The notes under the pieces: generated by a model
The model's input: the letters and a program-made list of their open reading frames with translations, nothing else
Database searches by the model: none
What the model was told of the DNA's origin: nothing
Assembly (NCBI GenBank): GCA_963727845.1
Contig: CAVSHI010000003.1
Coordinates: 124,001-188,000, forward strand
Origin: JBEKTW01 sp963727845
GTDB lineage: Bacteria > Bacteroidota > Ignavibacteria > UBA10030 > SZUA-254
Direction of reading: 5' to 3'
Length of the DNA stretch: 64,000 nt
Shown: positions 24,714-36,528 of the stretch, one piece after another
Position numbering within the stretch: the stretch's first letter is position 1
Layout of the letters: every line of letters starts with the position of its first letter
Position numbers and translations under genes: made by a program

Positions 24714-25912
24714 CAGTTGGAAGATTGTTTCTCAACGTTCAACGGCATTCGTTCCGCATCTGAAAGTTTGTTGAACCTTTCCCAATAGTACTTGTTGGCC
24801 CGAACTCTTGCTTTGTGCATTTTACAGATAAAAACCGCCCGTTGGAAAATCGTGTCGGAGTCTGCCTCGTCGTAGTTCAGTCCCTGGCACCATGCGCATC
24901 CTCGTGCCACTTCGCATGTAATACACTCGGGCGGGCTCTGGGTAACCCTGTCAAGTGTGATAAACGGCCGGAGTTTGTTCAGATCAACCCCTTCAAAGCA
25001 ATTCCCGATACTTCTCGGTTTCTGTTTTGCCATGGAATACGGAGCGAATCGTATGCAGGGGTAAAAATTCCCGGCATGATCGACGCCGAGCATTCTGCCC
25101 GCCCCGCACCAATTCCGGTTATCGAGTACGCAATCCAGCGGCTGGCCGATGCTGTCCGAGAAGAAGGAGGCATTTGCAACGGAGAAGAGCCTGTTGGAAA
25201 GCACGTGGTCAGCGAGCATGACCAGTTGTTCCTCCAAAATGGCATCATCTCCCTCCTGCCATACATTCTCAAATACGACATTGATGTATACATTCTTTAT
25301 CCCGAGATCCCAAAGGTGAAGAATGCTTTCGTAGATGTACGGCAGATCGTTGTGAGCCACCGTCACTTTTGATCCCGAGTCGGGGAACTGGGCAAGCCAC
25401 AGCGGGACGTTGCGGACGACATCTGCATACGAACCTCTGCCGTCGGGATACACTCTCTGCATGTCGTGTTTGCGTTGGGTTCCGTCGATGGTGAGCCCGA
25501 TGCTGATATGGGACTTGTTTTTCTCGATATACTTTTGCACTCGCGGGTCGCCATACAAAATCCCGTTCGTGGAGAAGCTGAATCGGTAGCTGTCGAACCA
25601 GGGATGCGCTTCCTCGTACATACGGCGCATGATGTAAGCGCTGACCTTATCGATAAGTTCGATTTCAAGGAAGGGTTCTCCACCGATGAAATCCCATATT
25701 ACCGATTCCTCGGGAAAAATCTGCCGCTCGCGGATGAGATAGTCGACCGTGCGCCGGGCAATGTCGAAGCTCATTCTGTTCTTATGGTTCTTGCCATGAA
25801 GGTAGCAATATCGGCATCTGAGCTGACAGTCCTCGGTCACGATCAGCGTGACGTTCTTGGCCACCGCTTCGCCCCAGTTCCTCGGATTCTTGCCGAAAAC
25901 GTAATCCGTCAT
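24713..25912 (-). CDS. Radical SAM peptide maturase, CXXX-repeat target family (SPASM)
   Basis: This 399-residue radical SAM enzyme has the [4Fe-4S] motif TEDCQLRCRYCYLHG (C29, C33, C36), WDFIGGEPFLE, FSTNGIL and ISIGLTIDGTQRKHDMQR. A C-terminal SPASM-type cysteine set follows: NWCGAGRM, GNFYPCIRFAPY, SPPECITCEVARGCAWCQG and FICKMHKAR. This architecture matches the maturase family that modifies CXXX-repeat peptides, probably by forming Cys-linked thioether-type crosslinks (inference, the product was not demonstrated to my knowledge). It lies 76 bp downstream of the Cys-rich precursor and is coupled by TGATG to the second maturase. The enzyme is cytoplasmic. Confidence 0.88.
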   Translation of the reverse strand: MTDYVFGKNPRNWGEAVAKNVTLIVTEDCQLRCRYCYLHGKNHKNRMSFDIARRTVDYLIRERQIFPEESVIWDFIGGEPFLEIELIDKVSAYIMRRMYEEAHPWFDSYRFSFSTNGILYGDPRVQKYIEKNKSHISIGLTIDGTQRKHDMQRVYPDGRGSYADVVRNVPLWLAQFPDSGSKVTVAHNDLPYIYESILHLWDLGIKNVYINVVFENVWQEGDDAILEEQLVMLADHVLSNRLFSVANASFFSDSIGQPLDCVLDNRNWCGAGRMLGVDHAGNFYPCIRFAPYSMAKQKPRSIGNCFEGVDLNKLRPFITLDRVTQSPPECITCEVARGCAWCQGLNYDEADSDTIFQRAVFICKMHKARVRANKYYWERFNKLSDAERMPLNVEKQSSN

Positions 25913-25988
25913 GCGCAGCGCAACGTAACAAGAGCCGGACTATGGCTGGCCCAGAGAATGAGATAGGATACGAAGACCCTCAGCACAG

Positions 25989-26477
25989 TCAAAAGTCGGT
26001 GAACAGACAGCCGATGGAACACGAGCCCATACAGTCGGATGCACCGCATGCGCCTCGGCAGCCGCCCGAGCAATTATTACCGCATCCTGTACATGTACCC
26101 TTGCACCCGGTTTTACAACCACCCGTGCAGGTACTGGTGCACGAACCCGTGCAGTCGGACACGCCGCAAGCACCCAAGCATGTGCTCGTACAGGTACCAC
26201 CGCACCCTGAACAACTACCCGAGCATCCGGTGCAACCGCCCGTGCAGGTGGCGGAACAACCGCCCGTGCAGGTCTTGGAGCAGCCGCCCGTGCAGGTGGT
26301 GGAACATCCGCCCGAGCAGGAAGATGCGCAATCAGCGCACGACGGACTCGTCGGACTGCTGTCCTTGTGACAGGAAACAAAACCAGAAAGGCCCAGCAAT
26401 GCAATTGCCGGAATAACTTTGCTGAGAAATTGGCGGCGATCTAATTCGGAAAGATCCCCTCTTTCATCTGCAGACAT
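25989..26477 (-). CDS. CXXX-repeat RiPP precursor with Tat/lipoprotein-like leader
   Basis: This 162-residue precursor has a leader (1-~36) with a twin-arginine motif DRRQFLSK (13-20), a hydrophobic stretch VIPAIALLGLSGFV and a possible lipobox Cys (VSC, C36). From residue 47 to the end the sequence is a cysteine ladder: 29 Cys, mostly at 4-residue spacing, with Ser/Thr/Gly between (CSTTCTGGCSKTCTGGC style). Two GACG(V/A)SDC inserts (~112 and ~150) make a larger duplication visible. The sequence ends in CLFTDF. It is the presumed substrate of the two maturases downstream. RBS GGGGAG lies 7 bp before the ATG. The leader predicts export of a folded, modified product by Tat, perhaps lipid-anchored. 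Confidence 0.87.
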   Translation of the reverse strand: MSADERGDLSELDRRQFLSKVIPAIALLGLSGFVSCHKDSSPTSPSCADCASSCSGGCSTTCTGGCSKTCTGGCSATCTGGCTGCSGSCSGCGGTCTSTCLGACGVSDCTGSCTSTCTGGCKTGCKGTCTGCGNNCSGGCRGACGASDCMGSCSIGCLFTDF

Positions 26478-26538
26478 ATACGTACTCCCCTCTCTTTACG
26501 AAAGATACAAATACAATCTACAGGAAATCGACAGACAA

Positions 26539-26566
26539 ATTTAAGTATTCAATGAATGAGAGTCAA
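26539..26566 (-). promoter_or_regulatory. Probable promoter of the CXXX RiPP operon
   Basis: On the minus strand -35 TTGACT (26566-26561), a 16-bp spacer and -10 TTAAAT (26544-26539) lie about 62 bp upstream of the precursor ATG. The surrounding 26478-26640 region is AT-rich. The rest of the gap to 26837 shows no gene. Confidence 0.5.
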
Positions 26567-26837
26567 GAAAATAATATTTTTTTTGCAGGATAGAAAAATA
26601 AATCTATTTCATACTACTCAGTCTGCAAAAAACAGTCGAAGGAAGCGCGAATGAGGCAGTCGCTGACAGGAAGATATGGAGCAGGCAAAAGAAGGATGTG
26701 CAATGCGAGCAAATTTCCGCCGGCGGGCAGCTCATGGCGACGCGCGAGCCTGTGAGCCGACCTTCCCTCCGTTTATTGAACAAGGGTAATCCGCCAAGCG
26801 CGGATCGGAGAGGTGATCGCCTGAACAGTAACTCGGG

Positions 26838-28088
26838 CTACTGCGCGTCGGAATTGTACACGGCGGGAATGAACCCCTTCTGCTTTCTCGTTTCCGCATA
26901 CGGGTCGGCAAACATTCCTGCTTTCACAAGCTCGCGATTCGTAATCCCGAAAATGAAATGCCAGATCATGGTGAATCCCTCCTCATACGGGACGCCGTTC
27001 AGCACCGGAGTCGTGGTATTCAATTCCTTTTTTATGTCATCATAGTGCGCCTTCAACCACGACGTGATGATGCCCCGCCCGATCTTCTTCACTTGCCCGA
27101 TCATCTCCCGGTCACGCTCGTCAAACACAGGAATGTTGAGACGATACGAGTTATTCGTTTGAGTGACGTACTCCATTCCGGAGAGCAGCGCGAGCCAGGA
27201 TGACACTTCTCCTTCAGAAAGCGACGCGATCTCGGCGATCTCGCGGACAGTCCGAACACTGTCCCGCAACGCAAACAAAACCCCGCCAAGCTGGTTGGCA
27301 GCGGCTGTGAATTTGTCCTTCCTCTTCCCCGGCGTCGAGGACTTCAGTATCCCTGGAAGACCCGCGTCCGGTGTCGATTCATTCAGCGACCAGAGAAAGT
27401 CCGGAAACGCATGCCGCGGCAGCGAGTAGTGATCGCCGAACGAAGTCAGGCGCACGTCGTCATACTGGTCATTGTTGCTGCCCCAGTAAATTTTTTCACG
27501 ACTCATTGCCGACCGTTCTTCGGCGTAAGGGACGTAGCGGCCATCCCGTCGTTTGGACTCCGTCAGCCGGTAACCCTCTTCAGCACAGATCGCAAGGCCG
27601 TCCCAGTCGAGCGAAAAACATCCTACCACAATGAATGCAACCGCCTTCAGATCCACTCCGGGAGCGCTGTACATCTGAAGAACATTCTCAATTTGTTGGC
27701 GTTCGGCGATGAAATCGGCGGCAAGCGACGGTGCGCAGCGTTCGGTGACTTCACGGACTTTCCGGACATCGGCCGCCGTGAAGAGTGTGAAGCCCAGAGA
27801 GCAGCGGTCGTGACTGCGCTTGATCAACTTGAGGTCCTCCAGAACAGCGCATGAAACGCCCGTGCCTTTCAGAACGGAATCCACATACCGGACCTCGCGC
27901 GGCCCGGATGACATTTCAAGAAGAAGTCGCTGCACTTCCGGGCACTCCATCGCCTTGTTGAAACCCGGTGAATGGCCGCTCGAGGTCGATCCGACAATGC
28001 TGTAATTCAGCAATCTCTCATGCTGTGCCGCCGCGTACACTGTGACGCAGAGAAGCATCACGACGAACCTGCCAAGAGCTTTTTTCAT
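26838..28088 (-). CDS. Secreted protein with winged-helix-like C-terminal domain
   Basis: The frame opens at 28208, but the ATG at 28088 (MKKALGRFVVMLL) follows AGGAGAGG by four bases and yields a signal peptide ending at YAAAQ. The 416-residue product has a conserved-looking middle with IVVGCFSLDWDGLAICAEEGY and REKIYWGSNNDQYDD. A segment at ~300-350 looks like a winged helix: VRTVREIAEIASLSEGEVSSWLALLSGMEYV then NNSYRLNIPVF. A winged-helix-like module in an exported protein is unusual. It is followed by FTMIWHFIFGITNRELVKAGMF. I do not recognise the family. It ends 360 bp upstream of the RiPP precursor on the same strand, and any functional link is speculative. Confidence 0.72.
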   Translation of the reverse strand: MKKALGRFVVMLLCVTVYAAAQHERLLNYSIVGSTSSGHSPGFNKAMECPEVQRLLLEMSSGPREVRYVDSVLKGTGVSCAVLEDLKLIKRSHDRCSLGFTLFTAADVRKVREVTERCAPSLAADFIAERQQIENVLQMYSAPGVDLKAVAFIVVGCFSLDWDGLAICAEEGYRLTESKRRDGRYVPYAEERSAMSREKIYWGSNNDQYDDVRLTSFGDHYSLPRHAFPDFLWSLNESTPDAGLPGILKSSTPGKRKDKFTAAANQLGGVLFALRDSVRTVREIAEIASLSEGEVSSWLALLSGMEYVTQTNNSYRLNIPVFDERDREMIGQVKKIGRGIITSWLKAHYDDIKKELNTTTPVLNGVPYEEGFTMIWHFIFGITNRELVKAGMFADPYAETRKQKGFIPAVYNSDAQ

Positions 28089-28208
28089 GAATCCCTCTCC
28101 TGAAACTTTGTTATATGACGATGTTTGTGGCGCAACGAATACCAGGGCTTGCTTAATGTGGCTTTCTGATGGTCCGGAGAATTTACTAAACGGACCGCTG
28201 ATAGTCAA

Positions 28209-28594
28209 GCCGCTGATAGTTAAACTTCATCATATTGAATTCCGAAACGTGATTTCAGTGATGAAAATGATAAGATGGGAGGAAATGGAGTAATGGATGA
28301 TGGAGTAGTTCGGTAGTTGAATAGTCAGGTAGTTGAGAATAGGAGACAGACAGGTAGTGGCGCTGCCGAGATGATGAGAAAGACGGGTAGTGGCAGGACT
28401 GAGATCTTGAGATTCTAAGACGAGCTTCATCATATTCATCATCTTTTATCAGCGATCATCAGCGGTCAAGTTTTGAATTTTTAATTGATATCTAACGGCC
28501 AATAGCTCAAGGCCATTTCACCAAATAGAGTTACCACAAAGGCACGAAGACACAAAAGGTTCCCCATGGGTCCCCCGCCGGCCACACTCCTTGG
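28209..28594. other. Gene-free stretch with degenerate short repeats
   Basis: Low-complexity purine-rich DNA with repeated (G)GTAGTTGAATAG/GGTAGTTGAGA/GGTAGTGGC units lies at 28295-28400. A pair of CTTCATCATATT(C/G)A motifs lies at about 28226 and 28427. A CACAAAGGCACGAAGACACA repeat relative lies near 28533. No gene is seen. Confidence 0.5.
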
Positions 28595-28628
28595 AAAAGC
28601 TAAACCCGGAGCGCGTGCGATCCGGGTT
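28595..28628 (-). terminator. Rho-independent terminator of the response regulator gene
   Basis: On the minus strand AACCCGGA (28628-28621), a 10-base loop and TCCGGGTT (28610-28603) are followed by TAGCTTTTCC. It lies 32 bp past the stop at 28660. Confidence 0.65.
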
Positions 28629-28659
28629 GCATCTCCCCTTGATTCGTCACGGAAAATTC

Positions 28660-29055
28660 TTACCGAACATCCAATTGCGAAGCAATCTGTTCAATCAACA
28701 GGAACAAGTAGTTCAGGTCAAGGGGTTTGCAGATAAATTCATACACACCGAGTCGCTTCGCTTCCACGTGCAGTTCCTGCGAATTGTTGCCGGTCACAAC
28801 GATCACAGCTATGTTGTCGTAGACAGGATTCTTACGGATGTTCCGAACGAACTCGATGCCGTTCATTCCGGGTGACGAAAGATCTGTAATGATAATATCC
28901 GGCATCAGAACGGGCATCATTTCCAGAAATTCCCCCTTGTTCCCGGAATATCCCAAAGCGACGTATCCCGCTTTCGTGAATTCATTTGAGAGGATCTGAC
29001 ATAACATTTCCTCATCATCCAGCGTGGCAATCCAGATATTCGTGTTGGTGTCCAT
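28660..29055 (-). CDS. Stand-alone response regulator receiver protein (CheY-like)
   Basis: This 131-residue single receiver domain has no output domain. The acidic pair is D13-D14 (ATLDDEEML), the phosphoacceptor D58 (IIITDLSSPGMNG), the switch Thr T88 (VIVVTGNN) and the conserved Lys K110 (FICKPLDLNY). All catalytic residues are present, so it should be phosphorylated by a histidine kinase. None is adjacent; the nearest in the window is the hybrid kinase at 45069. It is monocistronic and ends at a clear terminator. It probably acts as a phosphorelay intermediate or by protein-protein contact. Confidence 0.92.
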   Translation of the reverse strand: MDTNTNIWIATLDDEEMLCQILSNEFTKAGYVALGYSGNKGEFLEMMPVLMPDIIITDLSSPGMNGIEFVRNIRKNPVYDNIAVIVVTGNNSQELHVEAKRLGVYEFICKPLDLNYLFLLIEQIASQLDVR

Positions 29056-29304
29056 GCGGCCATAGAGAGCAGGGACAAATAGCGTGCCGGGCGCTTCTTG
29101 GGGATTTTCATCAGTAGAAGGAATACCGAACGGAAAATTCTACCGCTGGAGTGTAGATATTTCCGGTCAAGGCGAGAGGCTTGCCATTACGCATTAGCAG
29201 TTGAAGAATATGCGATGAAGTGGAACACGGGGAAGTTCTGAAAAGCAGAATCCAGAAGTCAGAAGCAAGAAGTCAGAAGACACAATAACGGAGATTGAAC
29301 AGAA

Positions 29305-29400
29305 TTCTAACCCTCACCCTCGCTCCCTCTCCCTCCGCCGCAGGCGGAGTGGGAGAGGGATGTCCCCGATCGAGTCGGGGACAAGGAGAGGGTTCCTGAG
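29305..29400. repeat. Dispersed CTCACCC/CTCTCCC palindromic repeat
   Basis: CCCTCACCCTCGCTCCCTCT, then CCGCCGCAGGCGG, then GTGGGAGAGGGA, and a second stem TCCCCGATCGAGTCGGGGA. Members of this family also lie at 20138-20190, 54205-54300, 54370-54412, 54675-54740, 57610-57715 and 62310-62345. The rest of 29056-29425 contains short AGAAGTCAGAAG direct repeats and no gene. Confidence 0.6.
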
Positions 29401-29425
29401 CAAGACCGGGAACAAACAGAGTATT

Positions 29426-32587
<3,162 letters not shown>

Positions 32588-32612
32588 ATTCAAACCCTTT
32601 TCTAGTTTGGAC

Positions 32613-33356
32613 TTAGTGTTGAGTATTCGCCGGCCTTGTGGGCTTCGCGAAGTCGCTGTCGTCGATCGACACGTTGGCTTCGATCTTTTCGTAAGTGACA
32701 TTGCTCCGGTCTTCACTACCCTTCACATTGGTTTCGACGGAGTGTGGCAGGTACCAGCCATCGACTTCCTTGTAGTCGCCCAGTGACATTTCATACTCAT
32801 GTTCCTCCCCGCGGATCATGCGCTTGATCTCGATCTTGATCGGGACGTAGTAGTCTGTGTCCATGTAGTACGTCCAGGCGTCGCCGTTTGCAAGAGTCAC
32901 TTCAAGCTTGAGTGCATCCGTGCCTTCCACCGGCTCCGTGCCCAGGTATTTGACCTTGTTCCCCTTTTGTTCGTAATTCACGATCGGGCCGTCGAAGTCG
33001 GCGTCTTCGAGGATCTGTTTCATCTCTTCTTCGCCGAGAGACTCGGGATCTTTCTTACCGCCCCAGGGTTCGATCTTCCAACCGGTTTTCCCGTCGTAGG
33101 CGTTGATGCCGGTCATTGCCTGCATCGTGAATTCCTCTCGCACCAGATTGGGCCGCTTATTCTCCTGTCGAACCTTCGCTTCAAAACCTCCCCCCCCGGT
33201 GAACTTTCCCGTCCGGACCAGCGTTTTTGTACTCCGGATCTTCTGAGCGCCTCCGACGGTCTTGACGTACTTATTTATGATTTCCTCGGCCGTTTGTGCC
33301 CTCAGGCATACGGCGAGAAGCAGAAAAGCGGCAACTTCCAGAAGAACTCTACGCAT
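32613..33356 (-). CDS. Secreted LolA-like outer-membrane lipoprotein-sorting family protein
   Basis: This 247-residue protein has a signal peptide (MRRVLLEVAAFLLLAVCLRAQ). The start of the mature region, TAEEIINKYVKTVGGAQKIRSTKTLVRTGKF (read in parts), is typical of LolA-fold periplasmic proteins in this phylum, as are INAYDGKTGWKIEPWGG, YYMDTDYYVPIKIE and DGWYLPHSVET. LolA relatives hold lipids or lipoprotein acyl chains in a half-barrel, but this branch (DUF4292/MlaC-like in shape) has no proven cargo. It lies 25 bp upstream of the sortilin-like propeller gene in one operon, suggesting that the two act together in the envelope. Confidence 0.82.
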   Translation of the reverse strand: MRRVLLEVAAFLLLAVCLRAQTAEEIINKYVKTVGGAQKIRSTKTLVRTGKFTGGGGFEAKVRQENKRPNLVREEFTMQAMTGINAYDGKTGWKIEPWGGKKDPESLGEEEMKQILEDADFDGPIVNYEQKGNKVKYLGTEPVEGTDALKLEVTLANGDAWTYYMDTDYYVPIKIEIKRMIRGEEHEYEMSLGDYKEVDGWYLPHSVETNVKGSEDRSNVTYEKIEANVSIDDSDFAKPTRPANTQH

Positions 33357-33697
33357 GATGATTTCCCTTCATCTTATTGGTTTGTGACCGACTCCCCATA
33401 CTTTTTCACATCTCCGGGAGGATCCCACAACTCAGATATACGAAACAATTTCATATTGGATTCAAAGCACCTGACGGCAGATTTCTCAGGATCGAGTCCG
33501 AATCCGGGACTCGGAATCGCAGCGTGGAAGGTTGAATTTAGCAAATACGCCGGGCAATGTCAATTGGGAGCGATTCAAGTGGCATGAAGAACCCGGATTC
33601 CAGTCCACTCGCGAGCGAATGGTTGCTGAACGGCGGGATGGACGATGGAGGATGGATGGGGAGCAAGAGTAGTTCCCGCTATAAGCGATCCTTGCAG

Positions 33698-33726
33698 TTG
33701 ACAATGCCCGAAAAGTTCATTAGATT
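33698..33726 (+). promoter_or_regulatory. Sigma70 promoter at the head of the cassette-like array
   Basis: TTGACA (33698-33703), a 17-bp spacer and TAGATT (33721-33726) lie 26 bp before the TTG start at 33752. The remaining 33357-33697 interval shows no gene. Confidence 0.6.
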
Positions 33727-33751
33727 CTCGAAGTAAATTTAGGGTGCAGAA

Positions 33752-34984
33752 TTGGCAAACTTACCGATAATCGGTTCAGGAGTTTCAACAAGTAGTGGTT
33801 CGCATTCGAATAGTCTGCTCCTTTTCTTGGTATCTCCTCATGCCAGCCGGTGTTCTGTTGGAATATCGGGACCGCTGAAAAACGTCGCTATTCTATTTGT
33901 ATTCATTTTCTTAACACCCTGCCTTGCCCAACAACTGACCCATTCAAGACCGGAAGAAACTCGCTTCCAGCAACTCAATTATGCTTGGGGTAATGCCAAA
34001 TCATACTCTTCGGTCCCGTTCTTCAAATCTGTCATAGATTCAATCGACCAATTCTTGGCGATGTATCCCAATTCTGTTTACAAGACAGGGTTGCTTTACT
34101 GGAAATTCGATTTGACGACTGCCATATCCTCCGATATCTCCGCCATAGGAAAGCTAGCGGACACGGTTTTGAGTTACGACTCGCTATCATCGACAAAACT
34201 GTGGGTAGGAGAAATTCTTATAAAAAGAGACATCGACCTTGAGAGAGGAGCGAACCTGGTTCGTGAGAGTTTTCCTCTCCTCAATGTCGTCAATCATAGA
34301 TATCGTGCTTTAACACTCATGGCACAGTATGATAAGGCACAAGGTAACTTTGCAATGGCCAAGGAAAACCTGCAAGCAGCGATTCATGTTGACTCTACGA
34401 GATACGAAGCCTGGTATGCATACCTTGCTCTCGCGCGGGCAAAAGAAGATCTTTCAGCCACCAATGTTATACAAACGGAAATAGAGCAGCTTGAGGAGAA
34501 AGATCTATTGGAATACAGCGAGGAATCGATGAAAAGTCCGAACCTTTTCAAAAACGATTCATCGTTTCAACTCACCGATATGAAAGGCAGAACACTGGCC
34601 CTTTCTTCATTTAGAAACTAGGTTCTTGTCGTCGACTTCTTTGCTTTTACGTGCGGCGCTTGTAGAGCGGAATTACCGGAACTCCAATCGTTAGGCCGCG
34701 AATTCCCGGAGGTCGTTTTCGTATACGCGGATGTCGGAGACAGTCCTGAGAACCCGATTGAATGGACGAAGAAGTATCTTCGAAAGCCTGAATTTCAGTT
34801 TCTAAAGTCTCAGAGATTGAAGTTTGCCGACGATCACCTCCAGGATGCATTGGGGATCACTGCGATTCCAAGGACATTGATAATTGACAAGAAGGGAGTC
34901 ATTAGATTCGATTATGTGGGATACACCCAAAAATCAGGGGAAGTATTAGAAGCAGATATTCGGCAGTTGCTTCAAGAACGATAA
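33752..34984 (+). CDS. Secreted TlpA-like thioredoxin-fold protein, interrupted by in-frame TAG at 34619-34621
   Basis: The TTG start at 33752 has AGGGTG five bases upstream. The frame runs to a TAG at 34621 (289 residues), but translation in the same frame continues uninterrupted to TAA at 34982-34984. The first part has a hydrophobic segment ending PCLAQQ (~60), a helical/TPR-like middle (LTLMAQYDKAQGNFAMAKENLQAAI) and the start of an AhpC/TSA domain (FQLTDMKGRTLALSSFRN). Directly after the stop comes VLVVDFFAFTCGACRAELP with the redox motif CGAC, then ITAIPRTLIIDKKGVI with the cis-Pro. The full 411-codon reading is a normal ResA/TlpA-type disulfide oxidoreductase, so the TAG is a nonsense mutation or error replacing one residue in the FR-x-(K)-VLVVDF turn. 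Confidence 0.75.
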
Positions 34985-35014
34985 TTTATGTTCGAAATAG
35001 AACTGAGGAATGCC

Positions 35015-35150
35015 TCGGTAAAACAACTCCACGGGAAATGTCAACAGATGAAATCTCACTCACCACTTTTGCCACGGGCGATTGGTGTATGAGTGGATTC
35101 GCAAGAGTGCCGGTATTTTTGCCAGGCGTTTTGCGCAATGCAAACAAATC
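35015..35150 (+). repeat. Family-I intergenic repeat, copy a (attC-like)
   Basis: GGGAAATGTCAACAG, CTCACT, GGGCGATTGGTGTATGAGTG, GATTCGCAAGA and the degenerate end GCGTTTTGCGCAATGC. It is homologous to 37700-37850 and 38305-38455, always between plus-strand genes of the 33.7-40.3 kb array. Confidence 0.6.
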
Positions 35151-35180
35151 TCATTGTCACTCATGTCAAAACATAACGTT

Positions 35181-36362
35181 ATGAAACGATTTCTATTGCT
35201 TCTCCTAGCACAACTCCTGGTTGCTTCTGGCTATAGCCAAACAAACACCTATTCCCGCCATTTGAAAGTGATTACTGTCTCAGGAAATGGCTATGAGCGA
35301 GGCTATCAACACGGGCAGCAACTAAAAAAAGAAATAGGCAAACTTATGCTGCTTTGGAAAAACGACCTTCAAAGCAGCGCGAAAATGCCTGCCGACAGCT
35401 TTCTGCATCAGTTCCTGACCAGTACCAATTTCATACCTGCTGTAAAAGAATTCACCCCAGACATTTTAGAAGAAGTCAGAGGAATAGCGGAAGGCGCTGG
35501 TCAAACTTTCAACGACATCTTTGCGTTTCAATTAACTGATGAATACTGGGTGTATGAAGATAAGTTGAGCAATGATACCATCAATCACCATTGCAGCGGG
35601 ATTGGGATTCCTGCTCTGAATGGAAACCCCGCTTATGTAGCACAAAACATGGATCTTGACGCTTGGATGGATGGCTATCAGATAATTCTCCACATTGAAC
35701 GTAATGGCGACACACCTGAACAGTACATTCTTACGTGTGCAGGGTCGGTTGCGTTTAACGGCATAAATGAGCATGGTATTGGTGTTTGTGTCAATACTGT
35801 GATGCAGTTAAGTGCGAGCGCTGATGGACTACCTGTATCATTTATGATAAGGGGATTGTTGGCGAGCAAAACGGGGAGTGAAGCATTACAATTTTTGAAA
35901 GCAACGAAACATGCTTCGGGGCAGAATTATATTCTAGGCGCTATGGACAGTGTATATGATTTTGAAGCCTCAGCACAGAAAGTTGTCAGGATAAGCCCGG
36001 ATGCATCAGGAATTGTTTACCATACCAATCATCCTGTTGTAAATGATGATGTTAAGCCATGGTATCGGAAATATTACCAGGATTACTTAGCGGGGAGCAC
36101 ACAGAACAAGAACAGTGAAATTCGTCTTGCGAGCTTGAAGAAAAGATCCGCACAAACAAAAGACAAAAACGAAGAATTTATCAAGACAACCTTACAGTCA
36201 AAAGATGACCCCAATAATCCCGTGTGTCGGGCACATTTGCCCAATAAGCCCGGGTTTACGTTTGGATCGGTGATCCTCACTTTATCTGACAGACCTTCCA
36301 TGAAGGTTACGGCAGGTCCGCCCGATGAATCAGAATATCAAACTTTTTATTTTCAGAAATGA
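35181..36362 (+). CDS. Secreted C45-family acyltransferase/peptidase (Ntn hydrolase, AAT-like)
   Basis: The start is the ATG at 35181 (MKRFLLLLLAQLLVASGYSQ), which gives an ideal signal peptide; ATGs at 35163 and 35082 are also in frame. The product is 393 residues. GNGYERGYQHGQQLKKEI and EVRGIAEGAGQTFNDIFAFQL are characteristic of the C45 acyl-CoA:6-aminopenicillanate acyltransferase/choloylglycine-related group. The likely N-terminal nucleophile after autocleavage is the Cys in NHHCSGIGI (~C138), followed by AQNMDLD and FNGINEHGIGVCVN. Relatives hydrolyse or transfer acyl groups on amides. No Shine-Dalgarno sequence is visible and the gene is AT-richer than the flanks, consistent with acquisition as a cassette. 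Confidence 0.83.
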   Translation: MKRFLLLLLAQLLVASGYSQTNTYSRHLKVITVSGNGYERGYQHGQQLKKEIGKLMLLWKNDLQSSAKMPADSFLHQFLTSTNFIPAVKEFTPDILEEVRGIAEGAGQTFNDIFAFQLTDEYWVYEDKLSNDTINHHCSGIGIPALNGNPAYVAQNMDLDAWMDGYQIILHIERNGDTPEQYILTCAGSVAFNGINEHGIGVCVNTVMQLSASADGLPVSFMIRGLLASKTGSEALQFLKATKHASGQNYILGAMDSVYDFEASAQKVVRISPDASGIVYHTNHPVVNDDVKPWYRKYYQDYLAGSTQNKNSEIRLASLKKRSAQTKDKNEEFIKTTLQSKDDPNNPVCRAHLPNKPGFTFGSVILTLSDRPSMKVTAGPPDESEYQTFYFQK

Positions 36363-36404
36363 TAAAAGCGTTAGATCATTTGTGGCGGACGTCGACGGAT
36401 ACAG

Positions 36405-36510
36405 AACGCGCTAGCAACGACGCCCAGCATCAGGATGAATAGCGGGTTGGTGGGATTCTTTTTATATTGATTTTCAAGACAGTTGAGGCTGGACATAGCA
36501 CTCACAATTG
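36405..36510 (+). repeat. Family-II intergenic repeat, copy d (attC-like)
   Basis: CTAGCAACGACGCCCAGCAT, GCGGGTTGGTGGGATTCT and ATATTGATTTTCAAGAC, homologous to 38905-39025. A GCGTTAGATC core-like motif lies at 36368-36377, just after the C45 stop. Confidence 0.6.
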
Positions 36511-36528
36511 CATGATAGAGACCTATCG

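Noticed and set aside
25942..26370. Plus-strand frame with repeated PVQV/HPV motifs that looks like a proline-rich repeat protein
   Set aside because: It is the complement of the Cys-ladder precursor; the Cys/Gly/Thr codons read backwards as Pro/Val/Gln. The maturases next door support the minus-strand reading.
34619..34621. TAG read as pyrrolysine or another recoded residue
   Set aside because: Nothing in the window supports recoding (no tRNA-Pyl or PylS-like gene, no other readthrough candidates). A point mutation or base error is simpler.
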